Below, one piece after another: positions 8,890-18,664 of a stretch of DNA of 64,000 nucleotides. The stretch is from Betaproteobacteria bacterium (lineage in GTDB: Bacteria; Pseudomonadota; Gammaproteobacteria; Burkholderiales; SG8-39): assembly GCA_016713125.1 (NCBI GenBank), contig JADJPT010000005.1, positions 124,001-188,000 of the forward strand, given 5' to 3'. A program made the translations under genes and the position numbers. Numbering within the stretch: the first letter of the stretch is position 1; every line of letters starts with the position of its first letter. The notes below the pieces were generated by a model. The model was not told where the DNA came from. It searched no databases and was given only the letters and a program-made list of their open reading frames with translations.

Positions 8890-9660
8890 ATGACTCTTGC
8901 TTGGATCGTTGCGGCCAGTCTCGCGGGCGGGTTGCTGTCCGTGGGATGCGCGGCGGCGTTCTCGTTCACGGTGCGCGCCTCCTGGGTGCCCATGCTGGTG
9001 TCCTTCGCGATCGGCACGCTGCTGGGCGCCGCCTTTCTCGAGGTCATCCCGCACGCCTTCGAGAACGGCGATGCGCACGAGGCGGCGCTGACGATCCTCG
9101 CCGGCATCTTCGTGTTCTTCATCCTCGAGAAGCTGGTGATCTGGCGGCACTGCCACACCGAGGATTGCGAGGCGCACGATCTGCACAAGGCCGAGCACGA
9201 CCACGGCCGCAGCGGCACGCTGATCGTGGTCGGCGACACCGTGCACAATTTCGTCGATGGCATCCTGATCGCCGCCGCCTTCATGCAGAGCACGCAGCTG
9301 GGCATCGTCACGGCACTGGCCATCGTCGCGCACGAGATCCCCCAGGAAGTCGGCGACTTCCTGATCCTGCTGCATTCGGGGTACTCGAAAGCCAGGGCGC
9401 TGGCCATGAACCTGCTGTCATCGCTGGCCACCCTGGTCGGCGGCGTGCTGGGCTATTTCGCGCTGCAGGCCTTCGAGGGCTGGACCACCACGCTGCTGGG
9501 CATCGTCGCGGCGAGCATGATCTACGTCGCGGTCGCCGATCTGATCCCGGGCCTGCACAAGCGCACCGGGCTGGCCGCCACCCTCTCGCAGGGTTCACTG
9601 ATCGCGCTTGGCGTCGCCACCATCGCGCTGGTGCGCATGCTGATCGGCCACAGCCACTGA
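8890..9660 (+). CDS. ZIP family divalent metal transporter
   Basis: 256 residues with about eight hydrophobic segments. The helix IV signature HNFVDGILIAAAF and the helix V signature HEIPQEVGDFLILL form the binuclear metal site. A histidine- and acid-rich cytoplasmic loop (WRHCHTEDCEAHDLHKAEH) lies between helices III and IV. ZIP proteins move zinc and other divalent ions into the cytoplasm. It starts about 60 bp after pgeF. Zinc is the default substrate; Mn or Fe cannot be excluded from sequence. Confidence 0.92.
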   Translation: MTLAWIVAASLAGGLLSVGCAAAFSFTVRASWVPMLVSFAIGTLLGAAFLEVIPHAFENGDAHEAALTILAGIFVFFILEKLVIWRHCHTEDCEAHDLHKAEHDHGRSGTLIVVGDTVHNFVDGILIAAAFMQSTQLGIVTALAIVAHEIPQEVGDFLILLHSGYSKARALAMNLLSSLATLVGGVLGYFALQAFEGWTTTLLGIVAASMIYVAVADLIPGLHKRTGLAATLSQGSLIALGVATIALVRMLIGHSH

Positions 9661-9834
9661 AGGCTGCGGCAGGGCCGCGCGCAGCCCGCGCATGCGGCGC
9701 AGGGCGAACCAGACCATCACCGCGGCCGGCAACAGGCCGGCGAACAGGAAGCTCGCTGCGCCGGCGACGAAGGTTTCCTGGGTGGCCGAATACATGCCCA
9801 CCACGTACAGCCAGCCCAGCGCGACCAGCAGCAT
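9595..9834 (-). CDS. Small two-helix membrane protein, conserved hypothetical
   Basis: 79 residues from the ATG at 9834. Two hydrophobic segments (MLLVALGWLYVVGMYSA and SFLFAGLLPAAVMVWFALRR) are joined by a short polar loop, and a basic tail follows. Small proteins opening with a similar ALGWLYVV segment are common in betaproteobacteria and have no known role. The last ~65 bp overlap the 3' end of the ZIP gene on the other strand, so the annotated tail may be too long or may contain an indel. Confidence 0.55.
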   Translation of the reverse strand: MLLVALGWLYVVGMYSATQETFVAGAASFLFAGLLPAAVMVWFALRRMRGLRAALPQPSVAVADQHAHQRDGGDAKRDQ

Positions 9835-9974
9835 GGGGACGGACCCTTTCCTGGAACGAGCGTTTGACGCGCCATATTGGTGCAGCGCAAAATAGACGCC
9901 CATTTTAGCCCCGCCCCGGCCGCACCCGGGTGGGGCGGACTGTGCACCACACCACCCTGAGGATTCCTCGCCCC

Positions 9975-11731
9975 GTGGGCACCCAGCACCCTCCATCGCC
10001 AGAAGCGCTGATTGCCTCCATGACCGAGGCCGGCAACAACATGGCCCGCGGCTGGATGGACATGCTGGCCGGCCTGCCCGGCGGCCGTGAGGCCGCGACC
10101 TGGGCCGGTGCCTGGAGTGCGGATCCGGCGGACTGGCGCAGCTGCAGGCGCGCTGCTGCCGAGGCGCAGGCCCGGCTGTGGAGCGCCATGCTGCCACGCG
10201 AGGCCGGCGGGCGCCGGCGCCCGCCACCAACCCGGCGCCGGGCGACAAGCGCTTTGCCGCGGCAGAGTGGCGCGACAACCCCTATTTCGACTATCTCAAG
10301 CAGTCCTACCTGATCGCCGCGAGTTTCACCGATGAGCTGGTCGAGGCCGCGAATCTCGAGCCGCAGGCCAAGGACAAGCTGCGTTACGCGATGCGGCAGT
10401 CGATGGACGCCGTCTGTCCGGCCAATTTCCCGGCCACCAATCCCGAGGCCATGCGCGCCGCCCTGGAGTCGAACGGCGAAAGCCTGACGCGCGGCCTGGC
10501 TAACCTGATCGCCGACGCCGGGCGCGGGCGCATCAGCCAGACCGACGACGGCGCCTTCGAGGTCGGCCGCAACCTTGCCACCGCGCCCGGCGCGGTGGTG
10601 TTTGAGAACCCGCTGTTCCAGCTGATCCAGTACGCGCCGTCCACCCCGGCGGTCGGCGAGCGCCCCCTGGTGATGGTGCCGCCCTGCATCAACAAGTTCT
10701 ACATCCTCGACCTGCAGCCGGCCAACTCCTATGTCCGCTACGCGGTCGACCAGGGGCATACGGTGTTCATGGTGTCCTGGCGCAACGTGAAGGCAGATCT
10801 CGGCCATCTCACCTGGGACGATTACATCGAGCAGGGCGTACTCGAGGCGCTACGCGTCGCGCGCGCGATCGCCGGCAGCGACAAGGTGAACGCCCTGGGC
10901 TTCTGCGTGGGCGGCACCCTGCTGGGCGCCGCGCTGGCCGTGCTCGCCGCGCGCGGCGAGGAGCGCGTGTCGAGCGCGACCTACCTGACCACCATGCTGG
11001 ATTTCTCCGACACCGGGCAGATCGGCGTGCTGATCGACGAGGCCGGCGTGCAGTTGCGCGAGCAGAGCATCGGCGCCGGCGGACTGCTGCCCGGTTCGGA
11101 TCTGGCATTCGTGTTCTCGGCGCTGCGCGCCAACGACCTGATCTGGCCGTATGTGGTGAACAACTACCTCAAGGGCGGCTCGCCCGCGGCCTTCGACCTT
11201 CTGTACTGGAACGCCGACAGCACCAACCTGCCCGGTCCCATGTACTGCTGGTACGTGCGCAACACCTATCTGGAAAACCGCCTGCGAGAACCGGGCGCGC
11301 TGGTCAATTGCGGTGTGCCGGTGGATCTGGGCGCGATCGGCCTGCCCAGCTTCATCCTGGCCACGCGCGAAGACCATATCGTGCCTTGGAAGAGCGCCTA
11401 TCGCTCGGTCGCGCTGCTCGGCGGGCGCGAGGCGCGCGACACGCGTTTCCTGCTCGGCGCCAGCGGCCACGTGGCCGGGGTGATCAACCCGGCCGGTCCG
11501 GGCAGGCCCGGCAAACGCAGCTACTGGAGTTCGACGCAGTACCCGGCCGAGCCGCAGGACTGGCTGGCCGGCGCCACCGAACACCCCGGCAGCTGGTGGC
11601 CGGAATGGTCGGCCTGGCTCGCCACCCACAAGGGCGGCGAGCGCAAGGCAAGAAAGACGCTCGGCAACAAGAGGCATCCGGCCATCGAGCCCGCGCCCGG
11701 CCGTTACGTCAAAGAGAAGTTCAATCAGTAG
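9975..11731 (+). CDS. phaC: Class I poly(3-hydroxyalkanoate) synthase PhaC (frameshifted N-terminus)
   Basis: The catalytic domain has the synthase box GFCVGGTLLGAALA with the nucleophile Cys, REDHIVPW with the Asp, and SGHVAG with the His. The N-terminal part (GTQHPPSPEALIASMTEAG) is in another frame, and a G appears to be missing in the GGG at 10209-10211, after which the frame reads APAPATNPAPGDKRFAAAEW. GTG at 9975 is chosen because GAGGA lies 11 bp upstream; an ATG at 9930 is possible. It polymerises (R)-3-hydroxyacyl-CoA at the granule surface and heads the PHA locus. The corrected length, about 585 residues, fits class I. Confidence 0.92.
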
Positions 11732-11774
11732 GTTCATGCGGGGCGCCGCCCCTCGATCCAGCAAGGAGAACAGC

Positions 11775-12953
11775 ATGGAAGAAGTCGTCATCGTCGGTGC
11801 CGCGCGCACCGCAATCGGAAAATTCGGCGGAGGCCTGGCGCGAACGCCGGCCGCGGACCTGGGCGCCATCGTCATCCGTGAACTGCTCAAGAGGAGCGGC
11901 GTGAAGGCCGAGCAGATCTCCGACGTGATCCTCGGTCAGGTGCTGACCGCCGGCGTGGGCCAGAACGCGGCGCGCCAGGCGGCGATCAAGGCCGGGCTGC
12001 CCGACATGGTGCCCGCGATGACCATCAACAAGGTGTGCGGCTCGGGCCTCAAGGCCGCCATGCTGGGCGCGCAGTCGATCGCCTGCGGCGACGCGGACTT
12101 CGTCATCGCCGGCGGCCAGGAATCGATGAGCCTGTCGCCGCACGTGCTGAACGGCTCGCGCGACGGCTTTCGCATGGGCGATGCCAGGATGGTCGACACC
12201 ATGATCGTCGACGGCCTGTGGGACGTCTACAACCAGTACCACATGGGCATCACCGCCGAGAATGTGGCCGAGGAGTACGCGGTCACCCGCGCGGAGCAGG
12301 ATGAGTTCGCCGCGGCCAGCCAGCAGAAGGCCGAGGCCGCGCAGAAGAACGGCAACTTCCGGGACGAGATCGTGCCGGTCGAGATTCCCGGCAAGAAAGG
12401 GGTCACGGTCGTCGATGCCGACGAGTATCCGCGCGCGGGCACCACGCTCGAGTCGCTGGCCTCCCTCAAGCCCGCGTTCAAGAAGGACGGCACGGTGACC
12501 GCCGGCAACGCCTCGGGCATCAACGACGGCGCGGCCGCTGTGCTGCTGACCTCGGCCTCGAAGGCCAAGGCCCTGGGCCTCAAGCCGCTGGCCAAGATCA
12601 AGGCCTACGCTTCGGCCGGCGTGGATCCCAAGTACATGGGCATGGGTCCGGTGCCGGCCTCCAAGCGCTGCCTGTCGCGCGCCGGCTGGGAGCCGAAGGA
12701 CCTGGATCTGATGGAAATCAACGAAGCCTTCGCGGCGCAGGCCATCGCGGTCAATCGCCAGATGGGCTGGGACACCTCCAGGGTCAACGTCAACGGCGGG
12801 GCGATCGCCCTGGGCCATCCGATCGGCGCCTCGGGCTGCCGCATCCTGGTCACGCTGCTGCACGAGATGGCGAAGCGCGACGCCAGGAAGGGACTCGCCT
12901 CGCTGTGCATCGGCGGCGGCATGGGCGTGGCGCTGGCCGTGGAGCGTGCCTGA
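11775..12953 (+). CDS. phaA: Acetyl-CoA acetyltransferase PhaA
   Basis: 392 residues, typical thiolase. The acyl-accepting Cys lies in NKVCGSGLKA, the His in GGAIALGHPIGASG, and the second Cys in SLCIGGGMGVA. It condenses two acetyl-CoA to acetoacetyl-CoA for PHB synthesis. An AAGGAG ribosome-binding site sits eight bases before the ATG at 11775, which was chosen over 11736. It lies 43 bp after phaC, and phaB follows with a 1-bp gap, so the three are probably co-transcribed. Confidence 0.96.
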   Translation: MEEVVIVGAARTAIGKFGGGLARTPAADLGAIVIRELLKRSGVKAEQISDVILGQVLTAGVGQNAARQAAIKAGLPDMVPAMTINKVCGSGLKAAMLGAQSIACGDADFVIAGGQESMSLSPHVLNGSRDGFRMGDARMVDTMIVDGLWDVYNQYHMGITAENVAEEYAVTRAEQDEFAAASQQKAEAAQKNGNFRDEIVPVEIPGKKGVTVVDADEYPRAGTTLESLASLKPAFKKDGTVTAGNASGINDGAAAVLLTSASKAKALGLKPLAKIKAYASAGVDPKYMGMGPVPASKRCLSRAGWEPKDLDLMEINEAFAAQAIAVNRQMGWDTSRVNVNGGAIALGHPIGASGCRILVTLLHEMAKRDARKGLASLCIGGGMGVALAVERA

Positions 12954-12954
12954 G

Positions 12955-13698
12955 ATGACCAAACGCATCGCTCTGGTCACCGGCGGCATGGGCGGCATCG
13001 GCACCGCGGTCTGCAAGCGCCTGGCCGAGGCGGGTCATGCCGTCGCGGCCAACTGCCTGCCGGGCTACCCGAAGAAGGATGAATGGCTGGCGCAGATGCG
13101 TCGCGAGGGCTACGCGGATGTGCACGCCGCCGAGGGCGACGTGGCCGACTTCGCCTCCGCAGGCGCCATGGTCAGGCGCATCGAGGCCGAACTCGGACCG
13201 GTGGACATCCTAGTCAACAACGCCGGCATCATCCGCGACAGTGTGATGAAGAAGATGTCGCCGGAGGACTGGCTGGCGGTGATCAACACCAACCTGAACA
13301 GCGCCTGGTACGTGACCAAGCACGTCATCGAGGGCATGAGCGAGCGCGGCTGGGGTCGGGTGGTGAACATGTCGTCGGTCAACGGCCAGAAGGGCCAGTT
13401 CGGCCAGACCAACTACTCTGCGGCCAAGGCCGGATTGCACGGCTTCGCCAAGGCACTGGCGCAGGAGGTGATCAGAAAGGGCGTGACCGTGAACTCGGTA
13501 TCGCCGGGCTACGTGGAAACCGACATGGTCAAGGCCATACGCCCGGACGTGCTCGACAAGCTGGTGGCCAGCATACCGATCGGCCGTCTGGCCAAGCCGG
13601 CCGAGATCGCCGCCCTGGTCGGCTTCCTCGCCTCGGATGAAGCCGGGTATATTACGGGGGCGAACATCGCCATCAACGGTGGCATGTACATGGTGTGA
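12955..13698 (+). CDS. phaB: Acetoacetyl-CoA reductase PhaB, first copy
   Basis: 247 residues. Classical SDR motifs are TGGMGGIG (cofactor loop), NNAG, the catalytic Ser in MSSVNGQKGQFGQ, and YSAAKAG. The SSVNGQ and INGGMYMV segments are characteristic of NADPH-dependent PhaB. It reduces acetoacetyl-CoA to (R)-3-hydroxybutyryl-CoA. The ATG lies one base after the phaA stop, indicating translational coupling. A second, clearly different paralogue follows. Confidence 0.94.
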   Translation: MTKRIALVTGGMGGIGTAVCKRLAEAGHAVAANCLPGYPKKDEWLAQMRREGYADVHAAEGDVADFASAGAMVRRIEAELGPVDILVNNAGIIRDSVMKKMSPEDWLAVINTNLNSAWYVTKHVIEGMSERGWGRVVNMSSVNGQKGQFGQTNYSAAKAGLHGFAKALAQEVIRKGVTVNSVSPGYVETDMVKAIRPDVLDKLVASIPIGRLAKPAEIAALVGFLASDEAGYITGANIAINGGMYMV

Positions 13699-13758
13699 CG
13701 CGGTACGAGACGCGGCGCGAGCCAGGCCGGAAAAACACGCAGAACGGAGGAGACAGCA

Positions 13759-14505
13759 ATGGCGCAGCAGAGAATCGCCGTCGTGACGGGGGGGATGGGC
13801 GGCCTTGGGGAATCGATCTCTACCAAGATGGCCGACGCCGGCTACAAGGTGGTGGTGACCTATTCGCCCTCGAACACCAAGTGGAAAGCCTGGCTCGACG
13901 AGATGAAGGGCAAGGGCTACGCGTTCGGCGCCTATCCGCTCGACGTCGCCAGCTTCGATGATTGCGCGGCCAAGGTCGAGCAGGTGCAGAAGGACATCGG
14001 TGCGATCGACATCCTGGTGAACAACGCCGGCATTACGCGCGACATGACCTTCAAGAAGATGAGCAAGGCCGACTGGGACGCGGTCATGCACACCAACCTC
14101 GATTCGTGCTTCAACATGACCAAGCAGGTCATGGACGGCATGATCGACCGCAACTGGGGGCGCGTGATCAACGTGTCCTCGGTGAACGGGCAGAAGGGCG
14201 CCTTCGGGCAGACCAACTACTCGGCGGCCAAGGCGGGCATCCACGGCTTCACCAAGGCGCTGGCGCTGGAGGTGGCCAAGAAAGGCGTGACCGTGAACAC
14301 CATCTCGCCCGGATACATCGGCACCAAGATGGTCACCGCGATACCCAAGGAGATCCTCGATTCGAAGATCCTTCCGCAGATCCCCATCGGGCGCCTGGGC
14401 AAGCCCGACGAGGTGGCCGGACTGATCATCTACCTGTGTTCTGAGGAGGCGGCTTTCGTCACCGGCGCGAACATTTCGATCAACGGCGGCCAGCACATGT
14501 ACTGA
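13759..14505 (+). CDS. phaB: Acetoacetyl-CoA reductase PhaB, second copy
   Basis: 248 residues, paralogous to the gene 60 bp upstream. It shares TGGMGGLG, NNAGITRDMTFKKMSKADWD, SSVNGQKGAFGQTNYSAAKAG and the INGGQHMY end. A strong ribosome-binding site, GGAGGAGAC, precedes the ATG. Its ITRDxxFxKM stretch resembles the well-studied Ralstonia PhaB more than the first copy does. Two reductases could differ in cofactor or chain-length preference; that is inference. Confidence 0.94.
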   Translation: MAQQRIAVVTGGMGGLGESISTKMADAGYKVVVTYSPSNTKWKAWLDEMKGKGYAFGAYPLDVASFDDCAAKVEQVQKDIGAIDILVNNAGITRDMTFKKMSKADWDAVMHTNLDSCFNMTKQVMDGMIDRNWGRVINVSSVNGQKGAFGQTNYSAAKAGIHGFTKALALEVAKKGVTVNTISPGYIGTKMVTAIPKEILDSKILPQIPIGRLGKPDEVAGLIIYLCSEEAAFVTGANISINGGQHMY

Positions 14506-14516
14506 TGGGGGCGAGC

Positions 14517-15212
14517 ATGGAAAACCAGCTTCGACTGATCAAGAAGTACCCGAACCGCCGGCTCTACGACACCAAGACCTCGAGCTACATCACGCTTGCC
14601 GACGTCAAGCAGATGGTGGTGAAGAGCGAGGACTTCCAGGTCGTGGATGCCAAGAGCAACGAGGACCTGACCCGCAGTATCCTGCTGCAGATCATCCTCG
14701 ACGAGGAGTCCGCCGGCATGCCGATGTTCTCCTCGGACCTGCTCTCGCAGCTGATCCGCACCTACGGCAACGCCATGCAGGGCATGATGGGCTCGTACCT
14801 CGAGAAGAACATCCAGGCCTTCCAGGACATGCAGAAGTCCCTGCAGGAGCAGTCGCAGAAACTCTACGGCGACGGCGCCAAGGTGCCTTCCGAGATGTGG
14901 ACGCAGTTCATGAGCATGCAGGGGCCGGCCATGCAGGGCCTGATGAAGGCCTACATGGAGAACAGCCAGAACATGTTCGCGCAACTGCAGGAGCAGATGC
15001 AGAGCCAGACGCGCAACATGTTCACCGGCTTCAACTTCCCGGGCTTCCCCCGGGCGGCGGCAAGCCCGGTGAGGAGACAAGAAGCCCTGATGGCGGCAGC
15101 AGGCAGCAAAGCCGCCCCCGCAAGCCCACCCGCAAATCGGCAGCCTCGGCCGCACCACGGGTGGGCTTTGTTTCTCTCGGCTGTCCCAAGGCGCTGGTCG
15201 ATTCCGAACTGA
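14517..15212 (+). CDS. phaR: PHA synthesis repressor PhaR
   Basis: The N-terminal DNA/PHB-binding domain opens with LRLIKKYPNRRLYDTKTSSY and is followed by the second PhaR domain and a Gln/Met-rich helical region (MENSQNMFAQLQEQMQSQ). PhaR represses phasin genes and is released when bound to nascent PHB granules. As written the frame runs to 15212, overlapping the start of rimO. A one-base change in the CCCCC at 15047-15051 would instead stop it at 15072, just before a GGAGAC site and the likely rimO ATG, and this shorter form is more credible. ATG 14505 overlaps the phaB stop and is an alternative start. Confidence 0.9.
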   Translation: MENQLRLIKKYPNRRLYDTKTSSYITLADVKQMVVKSEDFQVVDAKSNEDLTRSILLQIILDEESAGMPMFSSDLLSQLIRTYGNAMQGMMGSYLEKNIQAFQDMQKSLQEQSQKLYGDGAKVPSEMWTQFMSMQGPAMQGLMKAYMENSQNMFAQLQEQMQSQTRNMFTGFNFPGFPRAAASPVRRQEALMAAAGSKAAPASPPANRQPRPHHGWALFLSAVPRRWSIPN

Positions 15213-16453
15213 TCCTCACGCAACTGCGCGCCGAGGGCTATGCGATCTCGCCGTCCTACGACGGTGCCGACCTGGTGGTGGTGAATACCTGCGGCTTCAT
15301 CGATTCGGCGGTCGAGGAGTCGCTGGATGCGATCGGCGAAGCGCTGGCCGAGAACGGCAAGGTGATCGTCACCGGCTGCCTGGGTGCCAAGCAGGGCGTG
15401 GTGAAGGCCGCGCACCCGGGCGTGCTGGCGGTCACCGGCCCGCACGACGTCGACGGCGTGATGGGCGCGGTGCACGCGCACCTGCCGCGCCCGCACGATC
15501 CGTACACCGACCTGGTGCCGCCGCAGGGCATCAAGCTCACGCCGCGCCACTACGCCTACCTGAAGATTTCCGAAGGCTGCAACCATCGCTGCAGCTTCTG
15601 CATCATCCCGTCGATGCGCGGCGATCTGGTGTCGCGCCCGGTGGGCGAGGTGATGCGCGAGGCCGAGAACCTCGCCAGGGCCGGCGTCAAGGAACTGCTG
15701 GTGATCTCGCAGGACACCAGCGCCTACGGCGTCGACGTCAAGTACCGCACCGGTTTCTGGGACGGCCGCCCGCTGAAGACGCGCATGACCGAGCTGTGCG
15801 AGGCGCTGGGCTCGCTGGGGATCTGGGTGCGCCTGCACTACGTCTACCCCTACCCGCACGTCGACGAGGTGATCCCGCTGATGGCCGAGGGCAGGATCCT
15901 GCCCTACCTGGACGTGCCCTTCCAGCACGCCAGCCCGCGCATCCTCAAGCTCATGAAGCGTCCGGCCAACGCCGAGAACACGCTGGAGCGCATCCGCGCC
16001 TGGCGCGCGATCTGCCCGGAGATCACGCTGCGCAGCACCTTCATCGCCGGCTTTCCCGGCGAGACGGAGGCCGAGTTCGAGGAACTGCTGGCGTTCCTCG
16101 ACGAAGCGCAGCTCGATCGCGTCGGCTGCTTCGCCTATTCGCCGGTCGAGGGCGCGAAAGCCAACCAGCTGCCCGGCGCGGTGCCCGAGCAACTGCGCGA
16201 GGAACGCCGCGCGCGTTTCATGCACAAGCAGGCCGCGATCAGCGCCGCGCGCCTGAAAGCCCGGGTCGGCAGGACCCTGCGTGTGCTGGTCGATGCGCCG
16301 GGCATCGGGCGCTCTTCCGCCGACGCCCCGGAGATCGACGGGCTGGTGAAGTTCAAGGACGTGAAGGGCGCCGGCGCGGCCAGGGCCGGAGATTTGATCG
16401 ATGTGCTCGTGGAGAAGTCCGACGAGCACGATCTGCATGGGAGAAGGACATGA
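15090..16453 (+). CDS. rimO: Ribosomal protein uS12 methylthiotransferase RimO
   Basis: Conserved core VGFVSLGCPKALVDSE and VVVNTCGFIDSAVEE form the UPF0004 domain, the radical-SAM cluster is GCNHRCSFCIIP, and a TRAM domain closes the protein (LRVLVDAPG to DLIDVLVE). It adds a methylthio group to Asp of ribosomal protein S12. The in-frame start is unclear. ATG 15090 gives MAAAGSKAAP, and adding one C to the CCCCC at 15115-15119 joins it to RKPTRKSAASAAPRVGF, about 455 residues, the normal length. A GGAGAC site precedes that ATG. It is inserted between phaR and bktB. Confidence 0.92.
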
Positions 16454-17637
16454 GCACACGTGAAGTCGTCGTCGTCGCAGGCACCCGTACCGCGATCGCG
16501 GACTACGGCGGTTCGTTCAAGGACATCGCACCCACCAGGCTCGGCGCCATCGCGATCAAGGAAGCCGTGACGCGCGCCGGCATCGACCCGGCCAGCGTGG
16601 GCCACGTGGTGATGGGCAGCGTGATCCACGGCGAGGCGCGCGACATGTACCTGTCGCGCGTGGCGGCCATCGACGCGGGCCTGCCGGTGGGTACGCCCTG
16701 CCTGACGGTCAACCGCCTGTGCGGTTCGGGCCTGCAGGCCATCGTCTCGGCCGCCCAGCACATCCTGCTCGGCGACACCGACGTGGTGGTCGGCGGCGGG
16801 GCGGAGAGCATGAGCCGCGCAGCCTACTTCCTGCCGGCCGGGCGCTGGGGCCAGCGCATGGGCGACGGCGCGGTGGTCGACGCCATGACCGGCGCGCTGC
16901 ACGATCCGTTCGGCCACGGCCACATGGGCATCACCGCGGAGAACATCGCGGCCAGGTACGGCATCACGCGCGAGGAGCAGGACGCGTTTTCCCTGGAGAG
17001 CCATCGTCGCGCGGCGGCGGCGATCGCCGCCGGGCATTTCGCCGGCCAGATCGTGCCGGTGGCGCTCAAGTCCAAGAAGGGCGAAGTGCAGTTCACCAGA
17101 GACGAGCACGTGCGCGCCGAGGCGAAGATCGAGGATTTCCAGAAGCTCAAGGCGGTGTTCAAGAAAGACGGCACGGTGACCGCGGGCAACGCCTCGGGCC
17201 TGAATGACGCCGGAGCGGCCATCGTGATGATGGAGGCGGGCGCCGCGCAGAAGGCGGGCGCCAGGCCGATGGCGCGACTGGTGGCCTACGCGCACGCCGG
17301 CGTCGAGCCGCAGGTGATGGGGCTGGGGCCGATCCCGGCCGTGCAGCGCGTGTTCGAGAAATCCGGGCTCAAGCCGGCCGACATGGACGTCATCGAATCG
17401 AACGAAGCCTTCGCCGTGCAGGCCATGGCGGTGACGCGCGATCTCGGGCTGGACCCCGCACGGGTCAACCCCAACGGCGGCGCGGTGGCCCTGGGCCATC
17501 CGATCGGTGCCACCGGCGCGATCCTCACCGTCAAGGCGCTCTACGAGCTGCAGCGCACGCAGAAGCGCTATGCGCTGGTCACCATGTGCATCGGCGGGGG
17601 GCAGGGTATCGCGGCGATCTTCGAGCGGATGGGCTGA
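16450..17637 (+). CDS. bktB: Beta-ketothiolase BktB
   Basis: 395 residues. Thiolase motifs: NRLCGSGLQAIVSAAQ (active Cys), GGAVALGHPIGATGA (His) and TMCIGGGQGIAAIFE (second Cys). The opening STREVVVVAGTRTAI and several internal blocks (GDTDVVVGGGAESMSRA, GALHDPF) match BktB of Ralstonia rather than PhaA. BktB accepts longer acyl-CoA and makes 3-ketovaleryl-CoA for copolymers. The ATG overlaps the rimO stop by four bases (ATGA), so translation is coupled. Confidence 0.93.
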   Translation: MSTREVVVVAGTRTAIADYGGSFKDIAPTRLGAIAIKEAVTRAGIDPASVGHVVMGSVIHGEARDMYLSRVAAIDAGLPVGTPCLTVNRLCGSGLQAIVSAAQHILLGDTDVVVGGGAESMSRAAYFLPAGRWGQRMGDGAVVDAMTGALHDPFGHGHMGITAENIAARYGITREEQDAFSLESHRRAAAAIAAGHFAGQIVPVALKSKKGEVQFTRDEHVRAEAKIEDFQKLKAVFKKDGTVTAGNASGLNDAGAAIVMMEAGAAQKAGARPMARLVAYAHAGVEPQVMGLGPIPAVQRVFEKSGLKPADMDVIESNEAFAVQAMAVTRDLGLDPARVNPNGGAVALGHPIGATGAILTVKALYELQRTQKRYALVTMCIGGGQGIAAIFERMG

Positions 17638-17722
17638 GTCCGGCAGTTCAAGGCACGAGTCTTGCACGGTGCAAGGCGGCGCTTCCCGCGTCGCCACGTT
17701 CCCGGGCATGGAGTGTCATACG

Positions 17723-18529
17723 ATGAGACTGAGTGACCAGCAGTTGCAGACCTTCCGACGTGAAGGCTGCCTGTTTCCGCAACGCGCGCTGCAGGCCGAA
17801 GACGCGGGGCGACGTGTCGCCGCCCTGCAGGCGTTTGCGCAGGCCAAGGGCCAGTCGCTCACCGCGCTGCTGCGCTTCAAGGCGCATCTGCGTTTTCGCG
17901 CCCTGGAGGAGATCGCGCGCCATCCTGCCATCCTGGATGCGGTCGAGTCGCTGATCGGCCCCGACATCCTGGTGTTCACCTCCACGGTGTGGGCCAAGGC
18001 GCCGCAGGACCGGCGCTACGTGTCCTGGCACCAGGATTCCGCCTATTTCGGACTCGATCCGCATGAGGAGGTCACCGCCTGGGTCGCGCTGACCGACAGC
18101 CGGCGCGACAACGGCTGCCTGCGCGTGATCCCGCGCAGCCATCTCGAGGCCGATTACAGCCACGAGGAGACCGGCGACGCCGACAACCTGCTGATCCGCG
18201 GCCAGGCCATACGCGGATTGGACGAGAACGCGGCTCTCGACGTCGAACTGGAGCCGGGCGAGTTCTCGCTGCACACCGAGCGCACCGTTCACGGCTCGCT
18301 GGCCAATGCCTCGGCGCGGCCCCGCATCGGCTATGCCGTCTTCTACATCCCGCCGCACGTGCGTTCCACACTGGGGCGGCGCAGCGCACTGCTGGTGCGC
18401 GGCGAAGATCGCCACGGCCACTGGGATGCCGACCCCGTGCCGGTGGGCGACGACGATCCGGCGATCGAGGCCTACATGCAGAGCGCGTTTCGCCGCTACC
18501 GTGACCAGGAAGCTTCTTCGGCGGCCTGA
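17723..18529 (+). CDS. Phytanoyl-CoA dioxygenase (PhyH) family protein
   Basis: 268 residues. The Fe(II) ligands are visible as the HxD of VSWHQDSAYFG and the distal His in HTERTVHGSLAN; the 2-oxoglutarate arginine is likely in SARPRIGYAVFY. Such enzymes hydroxylate alpha carbons of acyl-CoA or small metabolites using 2-oxoglutarate and O2; the substrate here cannot be told. ATG 17708 is an alternative start. The last ~75 bp (18455-18529) recur about 870 bp downstream at the end of the next gene. Confidence 0.88.
   Translation: MRLSDQQLQTFRREGCLFPQRALQAEDAGRRVAALQAFAQAKGQSLTALLRFKAHLRFRALEEIARHPAILDAVESLIGPDILVFTSTVWAKAPQDRRYVSWHQDSAYFGLDPHEEVTAWVALTDSRRDNGCLRVIPRSHLEADYSHEETGDADNLLIRGQAIRGLDENAALDVELEPGEFSLHTERTVHGSLANASARPRIGYAVFYIPPHVRSTLGRRSALLVRGEDRHGHWDADPVPVGDDDPAIEAYMQSAFRRYRDQEASSAA
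18455..18529 (+). repeat. Direct repeat, copy 1 (PhyH gene 3' end)
   Basis: This stretch encodes DPAIEAYMQSAF and the final RDQEASSAA of the PhyH protein. A close copy lies at 19325-19400. The two differ by scattered substitutions and one extra T, so the copy arose by duplication or gene conversion. Confidence 0.75.
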
Positions 18530-18664
18530 AGTTTCATCACCAGTACCGCGCCATCGATGTCGCGCGCGCAGTGGCATGGACCTTGCTCGTTTTCCGGCTC
18601 ATGCGGTCCGGCACAAGCGCCGCCACGCGGCGCTCTCCGGCGCAGGCCAACCATGGGAGGAAGG

